Positions 52,534 to 61,513 of a stretch of 64,000 bases of DNA are shown here, in pieces (within the stretch, counting starts at the first letter, position 1; the number at the start of each line of letters is the position of its first letter). The DNA lies in NCBI RefSeq assembly GCF_020422885.1, contig NZ_CP084622.1, forward strand, positions 2,065,001-2,129,000. Direction: 5' to 3'. A program made the position numbers and the translations under genes. The notes below the pieces were generated by a model. It ran no database searches and was not told where the DNA came from. It saw nothing but the letters and a program-made list of their open reading frames with translations. The stretch is from Mesobacillus sp. S13. GTDB taxonomy: Bacteria > Bacillota > Bacilli > Bacillales > Cytobacillaceae.

Positions 52534-52555
52534 TTTAGTGTAAAATTACACTAAA
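52534..52555. promoter_or_regulatory. Palindromic operator candidate, second copy
   Basis: TTTAGTGTAA-AA-TTACACTAAA is a 22-bp palindrome, sharing AGTGTAAAATTACAC with the site at 30921. It lies about 32-53 bp upstream of the 52587 gene, in front of a TATAAA box. Confidence 0.55.
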
Positions 52556-52586
52556 TATAAAATGTGTTCTTGTGGGGGACTTTAAA

Positions 52587-54047
52587 ATGAAAAAGGATGT
52601 TGGGTTTTTAGCGATTTACTTAATGGTTGTTCCTCTTTTTCTTTCTTTTTTGGGGATAGCAGTTTTGCCGATTGAGAAATTCGGTCCGCTTGTTATGTTA
52701 GTGATCATCTCTTTTTCGGCATTGTATATAGGTTTTCGTTTTGGTAAAAGACCTCAGGCTTCTTCGTTTTACGGTCGGTACCTGCCTGTATACTTACCGT
52801 TGCTTTTGACGGTGCTTCTTGCTGCGATAGGGATGGTTGTTTCCAAAGGCTTTTTCGGGCATCAGGTTTGGGGAATTTTCGTATTCGCGCTGTTTCCCTT
52901 TTTACCTAATTCCTTTATTTCAGCAATGATGGGTGACTTCATTCTTGCATTTGCTGTGCCGTTTGCATATTATTTATTCTTTATAATCGGGTTCATCATA
53001 TCCGAACGAAGGACTAAGACGAAAGTTAGCTTCAAAAAGGGGACCCTTTTCGTGGGAGTGGGCGTCATCATTCTGTTATTGACTGTGATGGGTTTTATCT
53101 ATATTGAACGCAGCAAGCATATTCTCCCGCCGTCCTATGGTTTTGACTATGGCAATGGCTTCTCGAGTGTCGATCTTCAACCGTATTATGTTACGAATCC
53201 AAATAATATCCTGCCAAAACTGGATGAACAGGCAAGTTTCAGTATAGAATCCCAAGGTGAAATGCCGATTCTGGATGGAGCAGAAGCTGCCTATCCCGTT
53301 TATGCAGCATTTGCAAATGCGACCTACCAGGAGATCAGAAACAAAAACGCGCTCCCCACTGGTGAAGAGATAGTTAGTTTTACGAATACGATTTATGCCT
53401 TTGAAAAACTTGTATCAGGAGAGGTGGATATATTTTTTGGAGCCCAGCCTTCTGCTTCGCAACAAAGCCTGGCAGAGAGTAAGGGGAAGGAGCTCGTGCT
53501 GACTCCAATCGGAAAAGAAGCATTTGTGTTTTTTGTAAATAAGAAGAACCCTGTTGAAAACTTAACTTCAGATGAACTGAAATCGATTTACTCGGGTAAA
53601 ACCATTAATTGGAATGAAGTGGGCGGGGAAAATAATAAGATCATGGCTTTCCAGCGGCCGGCAGACTCCGGCAGTCAAACGATCATGGAAAAATTCATGG
53701 GTGATACACCATTGATGCCAGCGCTGAAAGAAGAAGTAGCAGGAATGGGTGATTTGATGGAGGAGGTTGCCAGCTACCGAAACTACAATAATTCACTTGG
53801 GTACTCGTTCCGCTTTTTCACAACCGGCATGAATCCGAATGAAAAAATCAAGCTGATCTCACTCGATGGAGTTGAGCCAACACCTGAAAACATCGCTTCT
53901 GGGAAATATCCTTATGTGGTCAACCTATATGCCATCACTGTGAAGGATAATCCGAAAAAATCGTTGCAGCCAATGCTTGAATGGATGCAGGGAACCCAGG
54001 GCCAAAAGCTGGTTGAGGAGATTGGTTATATTCCATTGGATAGATAA
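52587..54047 (+). CDS. Membrane-tethered PstS-like substrate-binding protein
   Basis: The 486-residue protein starts with five to six membrane helices (about residues 6-180), then a PBP-type II domain of the PstS family: VYAAFANATYQEI, KLVSGEVDIFFGAQPSASQQ, ELVLTPIGKEAFVFFVNKKN, IYSGKTINWNEVGGENNKIM. Normal PstS is a short lipoprotein; here the binding domain is attached to a polytopic part, with no ABC partner nearby. It may sense phosphate or another oxyanion. ATG 52587 follows GGGGGAC; GTG 52572 is further upstream. Confidence 0.8.
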   Translation: MKKDVGFLAIYLMVVPLFLSFLGIAVLPIEKFGPLVMLVIISFSALYIGFRFGKRPQASSFYGRYLPVYLPLLLTVLLAAIGMVVSKGFFGHQVWGIFVFALFPFLPNSFISAMMGDFILAFAVPFAYYLFFIIGFIISERRTKTKVSFKKGTLFVGVGVIILLLTVMGFIYIERSKHILPPSYGFDYGNGFSSVDLQPYYVTNPNNILPKLDEQASFSIESQGEMPILDGAEAAYPVYAAFANATYQEIRNKNALPTGEEIVSFTNTIYAFEKLVSGEVDIFFGAQPSASQQSLAESKGKELVLTPIGKEAFVFFVNKKNPVENLTSDELKSIYSGKTINWNEVGGENNKIMAFQRPADSGSQTIMEKFMGDTPLMPALKEEVAGMGDLMEEVASYRNYNNSLGYSFRFFTTGMNPNEKIKLISLDGVEPTPENIASGKYPYVVNLYAITVKDNPKKSLQPMLEWMQGTQGQKLVEEIGYIPLDR

Positions 54048-54059
54048 AAAGGAACTGAC

Positions 54060-54095
54060 AAAGGGAAAACCAGGAAAAGTCCTGGTTTCCTTTTG
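54060..54095 (+). terminator. Intrinsic terminator
   Basis: AAAACCAGGA/TCCTGGTTT hairpin ending in TTTT after the PstS-like gene. Confidence 0.85.
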
Positions 54096-54102
54096 GAAAT
54101 TT

Positions 54103-54207
54103 CTATAGGTATAAACTCGCAATCCCGCCTAGCAAAAGAAGGATTGTTCCTGTTAATAAAGCTATTTTTGTTGTGCGATTGGATTTATGAAACATCCTGA
54201 AAAACAT
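54103..54207 (-). CDS. 34-residue single-helix membrane peptide
   Basis: The minus strand encodes MFFRMFHKSNRTTK followed by a hydrophobic helix (IALLTGTILLLLGGIASLYL) and a stop. GTGAGGTG is 7 nt upstream of the ATG at 54207. Basic N terminus and single helix are typical for small Bacillus membrane peptides. Too short for the usual ORF cutoffs; role unknown. Confidence 0.55.
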   Translation of the reverse strand: MFFRMFHKSNRTTKIALLTGTILLLLGGIASLYL

Positions 54208-54291
54208 ACATCAACACCTCACTTACAAAATAGATTAGCTAGCTATATTACGATTTTGAAAATGAAAAGTTTCAACTACCTCATTAATCGG

Positions 54292-54330
54292 TAAAAAAAG
54301 GGAGGTTTCCGTCTCGGAAACCAACCCTTA
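54292..54330 (-). terminator. Terminator of the AIM24-family gene
   Basis: On the minus strand GGTTTCC/GGAAACC hairpin followed by CCCTTTTTTT. Confidence 0.82.
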
Positions 54331-54341
54331 TTTCATATTGA

Positions 54342-55133
54342 TCAATCACCATCAAGCATTCTGAAGACTCCGCCAAGAACACTGCCTTCACCTTTATTTT
54401 GGCCTCCACCTTGTGGAGCAGCCGCAAATACTCTGCTGGCAAGGCGGCTGAATGGAAGCGACTGAATCCAAACAGTTCCTGGGCCTCTAAGCGTTGCAAA
54501 GAAAAGTCCTTCACCGCCAAATAGTGCTGTTTTAATTCCTTTGACCATTTCAATGTCATAATTCACATTGCTTGTCATTGCCACAAGGCAGCCTGTGTCG
54601 ACTTTGATGACTTCTCCTGGCTGAAGCTCTCTCTTATGTATCGTTCCTCCTGCATGGACGAATGCCATTCCGTCTCCTTCAAGCTTCTGCATGATGAAGC
54701 CTTCTCCACCGAAGAATCCCGCTCCAAGCTTCCTTTGGAATTCAACCCCGACAGAAACGCCTTTGGCTGCAGCTAGGAAAGCGTCTTTTTGGCAAATGAT
54801 CTTGCCGCCATTCTCGCTTAAATCCATCGGAATGATTTTACCAGGGTAAGGGGAAGCGAAGGATACATGCTTTTTATCATGGCCGGTGTTCGTGAATGTG
54901 GTCATGAATAGGCTCTCTCCCGTTAATAACCTCTTTCCAGCGCCAAACAGCTTGCCAACAAATCCGCCGCCGCTGCCGGAACCATCACCAAAAATCGTCT
55001 CCATCTCGATTTGCTGATCCATCATCATCAAACTGCCGGCTTCAGCAACTACCGTTTCATTCGGATCAAGTTCCACTTCTACAAACTGCATGTCATCGCC
55101 GTAGATTTTATAATCAATCTCGTGGTTTCTCAT
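54342..55133 (-). CDS. AIM24/TIGR00266-family protein
   Basis: The 263-residue protein shows the family pattern of repeated beta motifs with Gly-rich turns: [85 protein letters not shown]. Full length for the family. It is a conserved cytosolic or membrane-associated protein of unknown biochemical role. ATG follows AAGGTA. Confidence 0.9.
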   Translation of the reverse strand: MRNHEIDYKIYGDDMQFVEVELDPNETVVAEAGSLMMMDQQIEMETIFGDGSGSGGGFVGKLFGAGKRLLTGESLFMTTFTNTGHDKKHVSFASPYPGKIIPMDLSENGGKIICQKDAFLAAAKGVSVGVEFQRKLGAGFFGGEGFIMQKLEGDGMAFVHAGGTIHKRELQPGEVIKVDTGCLVAMTSNVNYDIEMVKGIKTALFGGEGLFFATLRGPGTVWIQSLPFSRLASRVFAAAPQGGGQNKGEGSVLGGVFRMLDGD

Positions 55134-55470
55134 ACCTTTCCCTCCAAAACAATTGAGTTTACATGTTCATTGTACAACGTTGTGATGAAAGTTGCAGAAT
55201 ATTTTTATAAGCATTAGGTGAGCAATTGAGATTAGCATTGGTTTCCTGCTTGTCAGGAATATAAGTTTTCCCCATTTTCTCTTCTATAAAATCCTCCCCT
55301 CTAAAATAGGCTTTTGCATATGTGACAATGGCCGTTCCGTTTACATAAATTGTTGAAGAGTATTCATATTAATTTCCTTTGTACTATGTATACAGAAATA
55401 AATCCGATATTGCTCGACTTTGCTACTTGTTTTTGGAGCCCTGTATTTCTCGAGGAGGTAAAGAATATTG
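55134..55470. other. Intergenic gap before the TOMM cluster
   Basis: About 340 bp of AT-rich DNA between divergent genes. It must contain the promoters of the AIM24-family gene and of the precursor peptide; I see no confident -35/-10 pair or operator. Confidence 0.4.
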
Positions 55471-55749
55471 ATGAATAATTTTCAAAATGAGCTACAAATG
55501 CTGAATGTCGGTGATTTCCAGGCAACTCAGCCGGTAACCTGGGATCAGAATCAATACCATACTGGAGATGAGCGTTTTCTAGGCTTAGGCTTGGGTGGTT
55601 TTGGCGGTTGTTTCGGATTCTCTTGCTTCTTTAGCTGCTTTGGCTGTGGCGGATGTTTCCGTTGTGGTGGATGTTTCCGCTGTGGAGGCTGCGGACGTTG
55701 CGGAGGTTGCGGACGTTGCGGTGGCTGTGGCCGCTGCCATCGAGGTTAA
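55471..55749 (+). CDS. TOMM precursor peptide, heterocycloanthracin/sonorensin type
   Basis: The 92-residue peptide has a leader (about 1-46: MNNFQNELQMLNVGDFQATQ and following, ending in GLGLGGFGG) and a core with 14 Cys at 47, 52, 56, then every third residue to 89, joined by Gly/Phe/Arg/His (CFRCGGCGRCGG). The repeating C-x-x units are a tandem DNA repeat of about 18 bp. The YcaO/SagB enzymes downstream would turn Cys into thiazoles, giving an antibacterial peptide. ATG 55471 and a TTG 3 nt earlier both suit the CGAGGAGGT site. Confidence 0.92.
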   Translation: MNNFQNELQMLNVGDFQATQPVTWDQNQYHTGDERFLGLGLGGFGGCFGFSCFFSCFGCGGCFRCGGCFRCGGCGRCGGCGRCGGCGRCHRG

Positions 55750-55767
55750 GTTAAAATATTCAGGCTT

Positions 55768-55800
55768 TAGCCCTTGCGAATTTTTGCGAGGGCTTTGTTC
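55768..55800 (+). terminator. Attenuator between precursor and biosynthesis genes
   Basis: AGCCCTTGC/GCGAGGGCT hairpin (one G.U) followed by TTTGTTCTTTT sits between the precursor and the first enzyme gene. A partial stop here would give more precursor than enzyme transcript. Confidence 0.6.
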
Positions 55801-55896
55801 TTTTAACGTAGACATAAGGGACAAATTGATGTACATACGATGATAATGACAGTCTATGCAGGATAGCAAAGGCATTTGTGCCTGAGGAGGAGTGAG

Positions 55897-57801
55897 ATGG
55901 TGAAGCAGGACCCTTCTATGATATTGAAGGTGAAAAGAGATACATTTTATCTCGCAGAACCGAATCGAAGTGTATATTTTAGGAATAATTCATGTTCATT
56001 CCGTCTTGAAGGGAATGGAATTGACCAGTGGGTTGAAAAGCTGCTGCCGATGTTCAACGGGGAGTACTCGCTTGGAAAGTTGACCGATGGGCTGCCTGAA
56101 CCTTACAGGGAACGAGTGTATCAAATTGCTGAGGTTTTACTTGAGAATGGTTTTGTCCGGGATATAAGCCAGGATGACAAGCATCAATTATCAGAGCAGG
56201 TGATAAAAAAATTCGCATCGCAAATAGAGTATGCCGATAATTTAGCTGGTTCCGGCGCAGCAAGGTTCCAGGCATTCCGCAAGGCAAAGGTACTTGCCGT
56301 CGGCTCTGGTCCCATGTTGAATTCTCTCGTTTCCACTTTGCTGGAATCGGGTCTTCAGAAACTGTGTGTTTCCATTACAGAGGAAATCCCGACCAATAGA
56401 AAAAGATTAGCTGAGCTTGTGAGTCATGCACGTAAAACTGATGCGGAGGTGGAGTACGAGGAGTGCAATGGTACGGATTGGAGTGAAGTCCTGAGGCCTT
56501 TCGACTCGGTGCTTTATGTTTCACAAAATGGCAATGTTGAAGAACTGAAGCTTTTGCAATCAATCTGCAAAGAGGAGAGGAAAACATTCATTCCCGCCAT
56601 CCTGTTTAAACATACAGGCTTGTCCGGTCCAATTTTTGATCCTGATTCAAGGCTTTGTTGGGAATCGGCGTGGAGGAGACTGCATTCTTCCGTTTTGGAA
56701 AAAGAACAGAAAGGCTCTCCAGCATCTTTGGCCACTGGCGCTTTGCTGGCGAATGTCATTGCATTTGAATTATATAAAAAACTTGCGGGCATCTCGACAG
56801 CTGAACAAAGAGACCGAATCTATCTCCTGAATTTAGAGACTCTTGAGGGAAGCTGGCATAGGGTGTCGCCCCATCCGCTAGTCACTGGGGATTTTTCTTA
56901 CATTGAAGTGGAGAACATTGAAAATCGGCTTAGTCAGGACATTAGAAAAGCTGAACCGGAAAAATTCCTCCAGTATTTCAGTTTAATGACTTCAAAAGAG
57001 ACGGGGATTTTACATGAATGGGAAGAAGGAGACCTAAAGCAGCTTCCGATGGCACAATGCAGGGTCCAGGCAGTCGATCCACTGTCAGATGGTCCGGCTG
57101 AATTACTGGCAACAAGGATTTGCACAGCATTTACCCATGGAGAAGCAAGAACGGAGGCAGCGTTAACGGGAATTGAAGAATATTCTGCCCGTTTCGCAGA
57201 AGTGACTGAAAACGGACGGAATTTAGGTGTGGGTACCGGTGAATCTTTTGCGGAAGCCGTTGGGCGAGGGCTGCAAAACTTTCTCGCTAAGGAATTATAT
57301 GTTCGCAGGCTCAGCGAACAAGAGTGCATTTCCGTTATTGATCTAAACCAAATTGAAGATAAGCGATGTGCGTACTATTTAAAGGCTCTGACGACGGTTC
57401 AGGGAGCACCGCGAGCAGGGATGGGAAAGGACGTTCATGGTTTCCCTGTTATTTGGATCGGTACGAAGAAAGGCTGGTATGGAAGCACTGGTTTAAATGC
57501 AACTTTGGCTTTAAGAAGTGCTTTCCAGAATGCGTTATCAGATTTTCAAAATGAGTCAGCAGGAGTTAAAGCACAAGTCCTGCAAGAGTCAGAGGTTCTT
57601 ATTTTGGAGAGAGATAAACACAACATAAGAATTCCGGAATGCACAGCAAGGATTCAGCGTGAAAGCTTGCAGGAAGCGATTGAGGTTCTTAAACAGAACA
57701 GAATGGAGATGTCAGTGCTTGAATTAAGCTTTGAACCAATATTCAAACAGCAACTAGAAGGTGTATTTGGTGTATCGCTGCGAGAGGAGGGTTGGAGTTG
57801 A
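55897..57801 (+). CDS. TOMM cyclodehydratase component with RRE (E1-like, ocin_ThiF-type)
   Basis: The 634-residue protein fits the putative thiazole-containing bacteriocin maturation family. Its N-terminal 90 residues form a winged-helix peptide-binding (PqqD-like RRE) domain (DTFYLAEPNRSVYFRNN, VYQIAEVLLENGF). A Rossmann-type E1-like region follows (KVLAVGSGPMLNSLVSTLLE), then an alpha/beta C-terminal half. Such proteins bind the leader of the precursor and present it to YcaO. ATG 55897 follows GAGGAGGAG. Confidence 0.88.
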   Translation: MVKQDPSMILKVKRDTFYLAEPNRSVYFRNNSCSFRLEGNGIDQWVEKLLPMFNGEYSLGKLTDGLPEPYRERVYQIAEVLLENGFVRDISQDDKHQLSEQVIKKFASQIEYADNLAGSGAARFQAFRKAKVLAVGSGPMLNSLVSTLLESGLQKLCVSITEEIPTNRKRLAELVSHARKTDAEVEYEECNGTDWSEVLRPFDSVLYVSQNGNVEELKLLQSICKEERKTFIPAILFKHTGLSGPIFDPDSRLCWESAWRRLHSSVLEKEQKGSPASLATGALLANVIAFELYKKLAGISTAEQRDRIYLLNLETLEGSWHRVSPHPLVTGDFSYIEVENIENRLSQDIRKAEPEKFLQYFSLMTSKETGILHEWEEGDLKQLPMAQCRVQAVDPLSDGPAELLATRICTAFTHGEARTEAALTGIEEYSARFAEVTENGRNLGVGTGESFAEAVGRGLQNFLAKELYVRRLSEQECISVIDLNQIEDKRCAYYLKALTTVQGAPRAGMGKDVHGFPVIWIGTKKGWYGSTGLNATLALRSAFQNALSDFQNESAGVKAQVLQESEVLILERDKHNIRIPECTARIQRESLQEAIEVLKQNRMEMSVLELSFEPIFKQQLEGVFGVSLREEGWS

Positions 57802-59750
57802 GTTCCTTCGTCGTCATTATTGGGGAAGGCAGGCTGGCTGATACTGTTGCTGAAGAATTATCAACTCGCTATCAAGTGTTCAGAAGGACTGATTTTGAGT
57901 ATGGACTGCCCGAGAATTCAGAGTTGATGCTTGTCCTTCATGATACATGGAATCCAGTTGCCCATCAAAAAGCGGAAGAAGCGGTCAAACTGACTGGCAG
58001 TCCCTGGTTCCGGGCCTTTGTATCGTTTGGTGAGGGAATCATCGGGCCGCTCGTCAAGCCTGGCACACCTGGATGTTCACAATGTGCGGACCTGAGGAAA
58101 CTGCTAGGAGGCCAGGAACGAGGGGAAATGCAGGAGGTGAAGCGGAAGCTTGGGGCTGAAAAAGAAACAGCTTCGGACCCATGGGCATCGAAAAATGGAC
58201 TTCTGCATCTGGTTCATGTAATTGTAACCGAAGCAGACCGTGTTTTAGCGGGTAAGGAGGGATTTTCGGCAGGGCGGATGTATTTTACAGACTTAAAAAC
58301 ATTGAATGGTTCTTGGCATTCATTCCTGGCCGATTCCTTGTGCCAGGTTTGCAGTACGATTCCAGAGGATTCAGCTTCGCTTGCAAAAATCTCATTAAAA
58401 CCAAGTCTGAAAATCAGTGCGAGCAGCTACCGGTGTACTCCACTGGACGAGATGAAGGAAGTGCTCTTTGATGATTATTTTGACAACCGGACAGGTCTGT
58501 TAAATAGTAAGATGTACGATTTAGTCACTCCATTTGCTGATGCGAGCGTGAACCTGCCAATGGTTTCTGGAGGCAATGAGGGCACAGCTGGCAGGACTCA
58601 ATGCTACGCAGAAAGCGAAATGACTGCCATCCTGGAAGGACTTGAGCGCCACTGCGGACTTCAGCCCCGCGGGAAGCGGACAGTCATCCATGACAGTTAC
58701 CGGAATCTTGAAAAGCAGGCATTGAACCCATTGACAGTAGGCGTCCATGCTGATGCAGAATATGAAAAGCCGGGATTTCCATTTGAAAGATTCAATCCAG
58801 ACTCACCGATGGATTGGGTATGGGGCTACTCTCTAATGGAAGAGCGGCCGATTCTCGTGCCAGAGCTTTTATCCTATTATAGTTTGGGGTGCGGATCAGC
58901 GGGATTTGTCTATGAAACTTCAAATGGCTGCGCACTCGGCGGAAGCAGGGAAGAGGCGATTTTCTATGGCATCATGGAAGTGGTCGAGCGTGATTCCTTC
59001 CTGTTGTCATGGTACTCGAAGCTGGAGCTACCACGCCTCGATCTTCAAACTGCTGAAGATGAAGAACTGTTATTGATGGCAGAGCGGATGAGGGCTGTGG
59101 CTGGCTATGATTTGTGTTTATTTAATAGCACCATGGAGCATGGTATTCCAAGTGTTTGGGCAATGGCGAAAAACAGGAAAGAAAAGGGGTTGAACCTGAT
59201 CTGTGCGGCAGGGGCCCATCTTGATCCGGTTAAGGCGGCCAAAAGTGCTGTCCAGGAGCTCGCAGGAATGATGCTCAATCTTGATGGAAAATTGGAAGGG
59301 AGCAAGGAGAAATATTTGCAAATGCTTGAAGATGATTCACTGGTGCGGGAGATGGATGACCACGGCATGCTGTACGGATTGCCGCAGGCGGAGGAACGGT
59401 TGGGCTTCCTTCTCGATCATGACCGGCCTTTACAGAGTTTTCAAGATGCTTTTCAAAAGAAGGAGTTGCGCCATAATGATCTGACGGAGGATTTGAAGGG
59501 TATCCTCGATGAATTCCGTAAATTGGGCCTCAATGTCATTGTTGTCGACCAGACTCCTCCTGAACTAAGGAAAAATGGGCTTTATTGTGTGAAAGTATTG
59601 ATACCGGGGATGCTGCCGATGACTTTTGGACACCATTTGACACGTCTAAAAGGACTCAATCGCGTACTCCATGTCCCGATGAAGCTTGGTTATGTGAATG
59701 AACCGTTGACATTTGAAGAACTAAATACCTTCCCGCATCCGTTCCCTTAG
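57798..59750 (+). CDS. YcaO-domain TOMM cyclodehydratase (C-D fusion)
   Basis: The 650-residue protein has an N-terminal ThiF-like C domain with Zn Cys pairs (TPGCSQCADLR, CQVCSTI), then YcaO from about residue 200. Visible YcaO elements are the ATP/Mg region NGCALGGSREEAIFYGIMEV with the acidic VERDSF motif, FNSTMEHGIPSVW, and the C-terminal proline motif FPHPFP that ends the protein, as needed for cyclodehydration. It uses ATP to make azolines from core Cys. TTG 57798 overlaps the upstream stop (TTGA), so the two are coupled. Confidence 0.93.
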   Translation: MSSFVVIIGEGRLADTVAEELSTRYQVFRRTDFEYGLPENSELMLVLHDTWNPVAHQKAEEAVKLTGSPWFRAFVSFGEGIIGPLVKPGTPGCSQCADLRKLLGGQERGEMQEVKRKLGAEKETASDPWASKNGLLHLVHVIVTEADRVLAGKEGFSAGRMYFTDLKTLNGSWHSFLADSLCQVCSTIPEDSASLAKISLKPSLKISASSYRCTPLDEMKEVLFDDYFDNRTGLLNSKMYDLVTPFADASVNLPMVSGGNEGTAGRTQCYAESEMTAILEGLERHCGLQPRGKRTVIHDSYRNLEKQALNPLTVGVHADAEYEKPGFPFERFNPDSPMDWVWGYSLMEERPILVPELLSYYSLGCGSAGFVYETSNGCALGGSREEAIFYGIMEVVERDSFLLSWYSKLELPRLDLQTAEDEELLLMAERMRAVAGYDLCLFNSTMEHGIPSVWAMAKNRKEKGLNLICAAGAHLDPVKAAKSAVQELAGMMLNLDGKLEGSKEKYLQMLEDDSLVREMDDHGMLYGLPQAEERLGFLLDHDRPLQSFQDAFQKKELRHNDLTEDLKGILDEFRKLGLNVIVVDQTPPELRKNGLYCVKVLIPGMLPMTFGHHLTRLKGLNRVLHVPMKLGYVNEPLTFEELNTFPHPFP

Positions 59751-59761
59751 GAGGCAGCAGG

Positions 59762-61318
59762 ATGAATCATGATCAATTTTTAAGCGACCTTCAGTTTAAT
59801 ATAGAACGTGCCAATCAGGAAAACTGGGAACCAAACTGGGAGGACGCTCCTCTTTCATATAAACTGTATCAAGGATTGCCAGTGGTGCCGCTATCTGGGC
59901 AGGTTCCCTTGTCCCTGGCAGTAAAAAAATCGCCAGCCAGGCCGGGTATCGAGGAAATTGGACATTTCCTCTGGTATTCTTATGGAATGACGCAAGTAAG
60001 CGAGTCGTATTTTTCTGATGATGCTGATCCCGTCCATACCTTTAGGAGGCATGCTCCTTCTGGTGGGGGACTTTATCCAAATGAACTTTATGTATATTTG
60101 AAGATAGAGGACCTGCCTGAGGGGGTCTACCATTATGACCCGGCTCATCACCGCCTCGTTTTGCTGAGGGCTGGGAATTTTGACTCCTATATATCTGCCG
60201 CTCTTGGCGACCGATGCAACATCTCTTCGTGCTTTGGGACGGCATTCATTTCAACAATGTTTTGGAAAAACTTCTTTAAATACAATAATTTCTCCTACCG
60301 GCTGCAAGGATTGGATGCTGGAGTATTGATGGGGCAGCTGCTGGCAGCGGCCGAACGTTTTGGTTTCGCTACTGGTGTTTACTTTCAGTATCTGGATTCG
60401 GCAATCAATCATCTTCTCGGATTATCTGAGCAGGAGGAGAGTGTGTATTCAATTATTCCGCTGTCAGTGGAAATGACCAACTGGACTGCAAATAGAGCAG
60501 ATTCCCGCAATAACATATCGTCAGAAAAATTGACAAGGGAACTGAAACCGGTGGAATTTGAGCACTATGAAAGGTCTAAGAAAGTATTAGAGTTTCCGAA
60601 ATTGATAGCTTTGAATGAAGCCTCAAAACTGGAGTCCACCGAGTCGTTTACTAGGGTCTGTAACCCGTCTGGAAATAGTGAAAAAAGTCTGCAGATCCAT
60701 CTACCGCAAACGGAATCATTGGCGTACGATTTGGCAGAGGTAAGCAAAAAGCGTTCCTCACCAGAGATGGACTTTATCATGTCAAATGTAAGTCAGCAGC
60801 AACTGTCGTCCTTGTTGAAGGAGTCAACCTCTGCTTTTTCATACCGCAATGATCTGGACGATATTTATGGCAACAATGAGCCCAGAGTTTCCATCTACGG
60901 CAGTATCTATAATGTAGAAGGTATTCCGAATGGAGCCTATTTTTACAACCAGGCAAGACACTCATTACAAGAAATCCAGCAAGGGGACCACCGGCTGCGG
61001 CTACAGACAGGGATGTCCATTGATAATGTGAATCTCATGCAAGTACCACTTTGTCTGCATGTCGCTGGCAATATGGAATTTTTTCGAGAAGAATTAGGGT
61101 ACAGAGGCTACCGGATCTTGCAAATGGAAGCAGGAATGCTCGTACAAAGTTTACTATTAACAGCATCTGCCCTCGGATTTGGGGGACATCCCCTCCTGGG
61201 GTTCGATGCAAGCAAGGCCGATGAGCTATATAGAATGAAGGGGGAAACCAGCTTAATCCAGATTCCAATTGGCTCATATCGTCCAAGGGCATGGTTAAAA
61301 GGAGGTCTGCATAGCTAG
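59762..61318 (+). CDS. SagB-type FMN-dependent azoline dehydrogenase
   Basis: The 518-residue protein has two nitroreductase-fold halves: the first with FLWYSYGMTQV, RRHAPSGGGLYPNELYVYLK (FMN binding) and AGVLMGQLLAAAERFGFATG, the second from about 350 with IPNGAYFYNQARHSLQE and EAGMLVQSLLLTASALGFGG. It would oxidise azolines to thiazoles with FMN. The start follows AGGAGGCAGCAGG. Last gene of the cluster; I find no exporter or immunity gene beside it. Confidence 0.92.
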   Translation: MNHDQFLSDLQFNIERANQENWEPNWEDAPLSYKLYQGLPVVPLSGQVPLSLAVKKSPARPGIEEIGHFLWYSYGMTQVSESYFSDDADPVHTFRRHAPSGGGLYPNELYVYLKIEDLPEGVYHYDPAHHRLVLLRAGNFDSYISAALGDRCNISSCFGTAFISTMFWKNFFKYNNFSYRLQGLDAGVLMGQLLAAAERFGFATGVYFQYLDSAINHLLGLSEQEESVYSIIPLSVEMTNWTANRADSRNNISSEKLTRELKPVEFEHYERSKKVLEFPKLIALNEASKLESTESFTRVCNPSGNSEKSLQIHLPQTESLAYDLAEVSKKRSSPEMDFIMSNVSQQQLSSLLKESTSAFSYRNDLDDIYGNNEPRVSIYGSIYNVEGIPNGAYFYNQARHSLQEIQQGDHRLRLQTGMSIDNVNLMQVPLCLHVAGNMEFFREELGYRGYRILQMEAGMLVQSLLLTASALGFGGHPLLGFDASKADELYRMKGETSLIQIPIGSYRPRAWLKGGLHS

Positions 61319-61340
61319 GATTGAAAATTAGCTTATAAAG

Positions 61341-61373
61341 AAAGGCAAGGGGAAAATCCCTTGCCTTTTTTTA
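61341..61373 (+). terminator. Intrinsic terminator of the TOMM cluster
   Basis: AGGCAAGGG/CCCTTGCCT hairpin followed by T7. Confidence 0.92.
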
Positions 61374-61513
61374 ATGTTCCGCACTTATTTTTATGAGTCT
61401 GCAGAAATATCTGCAAGATTTATCCTTTGTTTCAATTATTTTTCAAAAAGTGCAACCAAATAATTAATTCATTTCGTTATACTTATGTAGCAAATGGAAA
61501 GGGGGTTTCCTCA

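Noticed and set aside
55595..55875. ORFs in other frames across the TOMM precursor (Ala/Val-rich and Thr/Ala-rich)
   Set aside because: They are out-of-frame readings of the Cys/Gly repeat.
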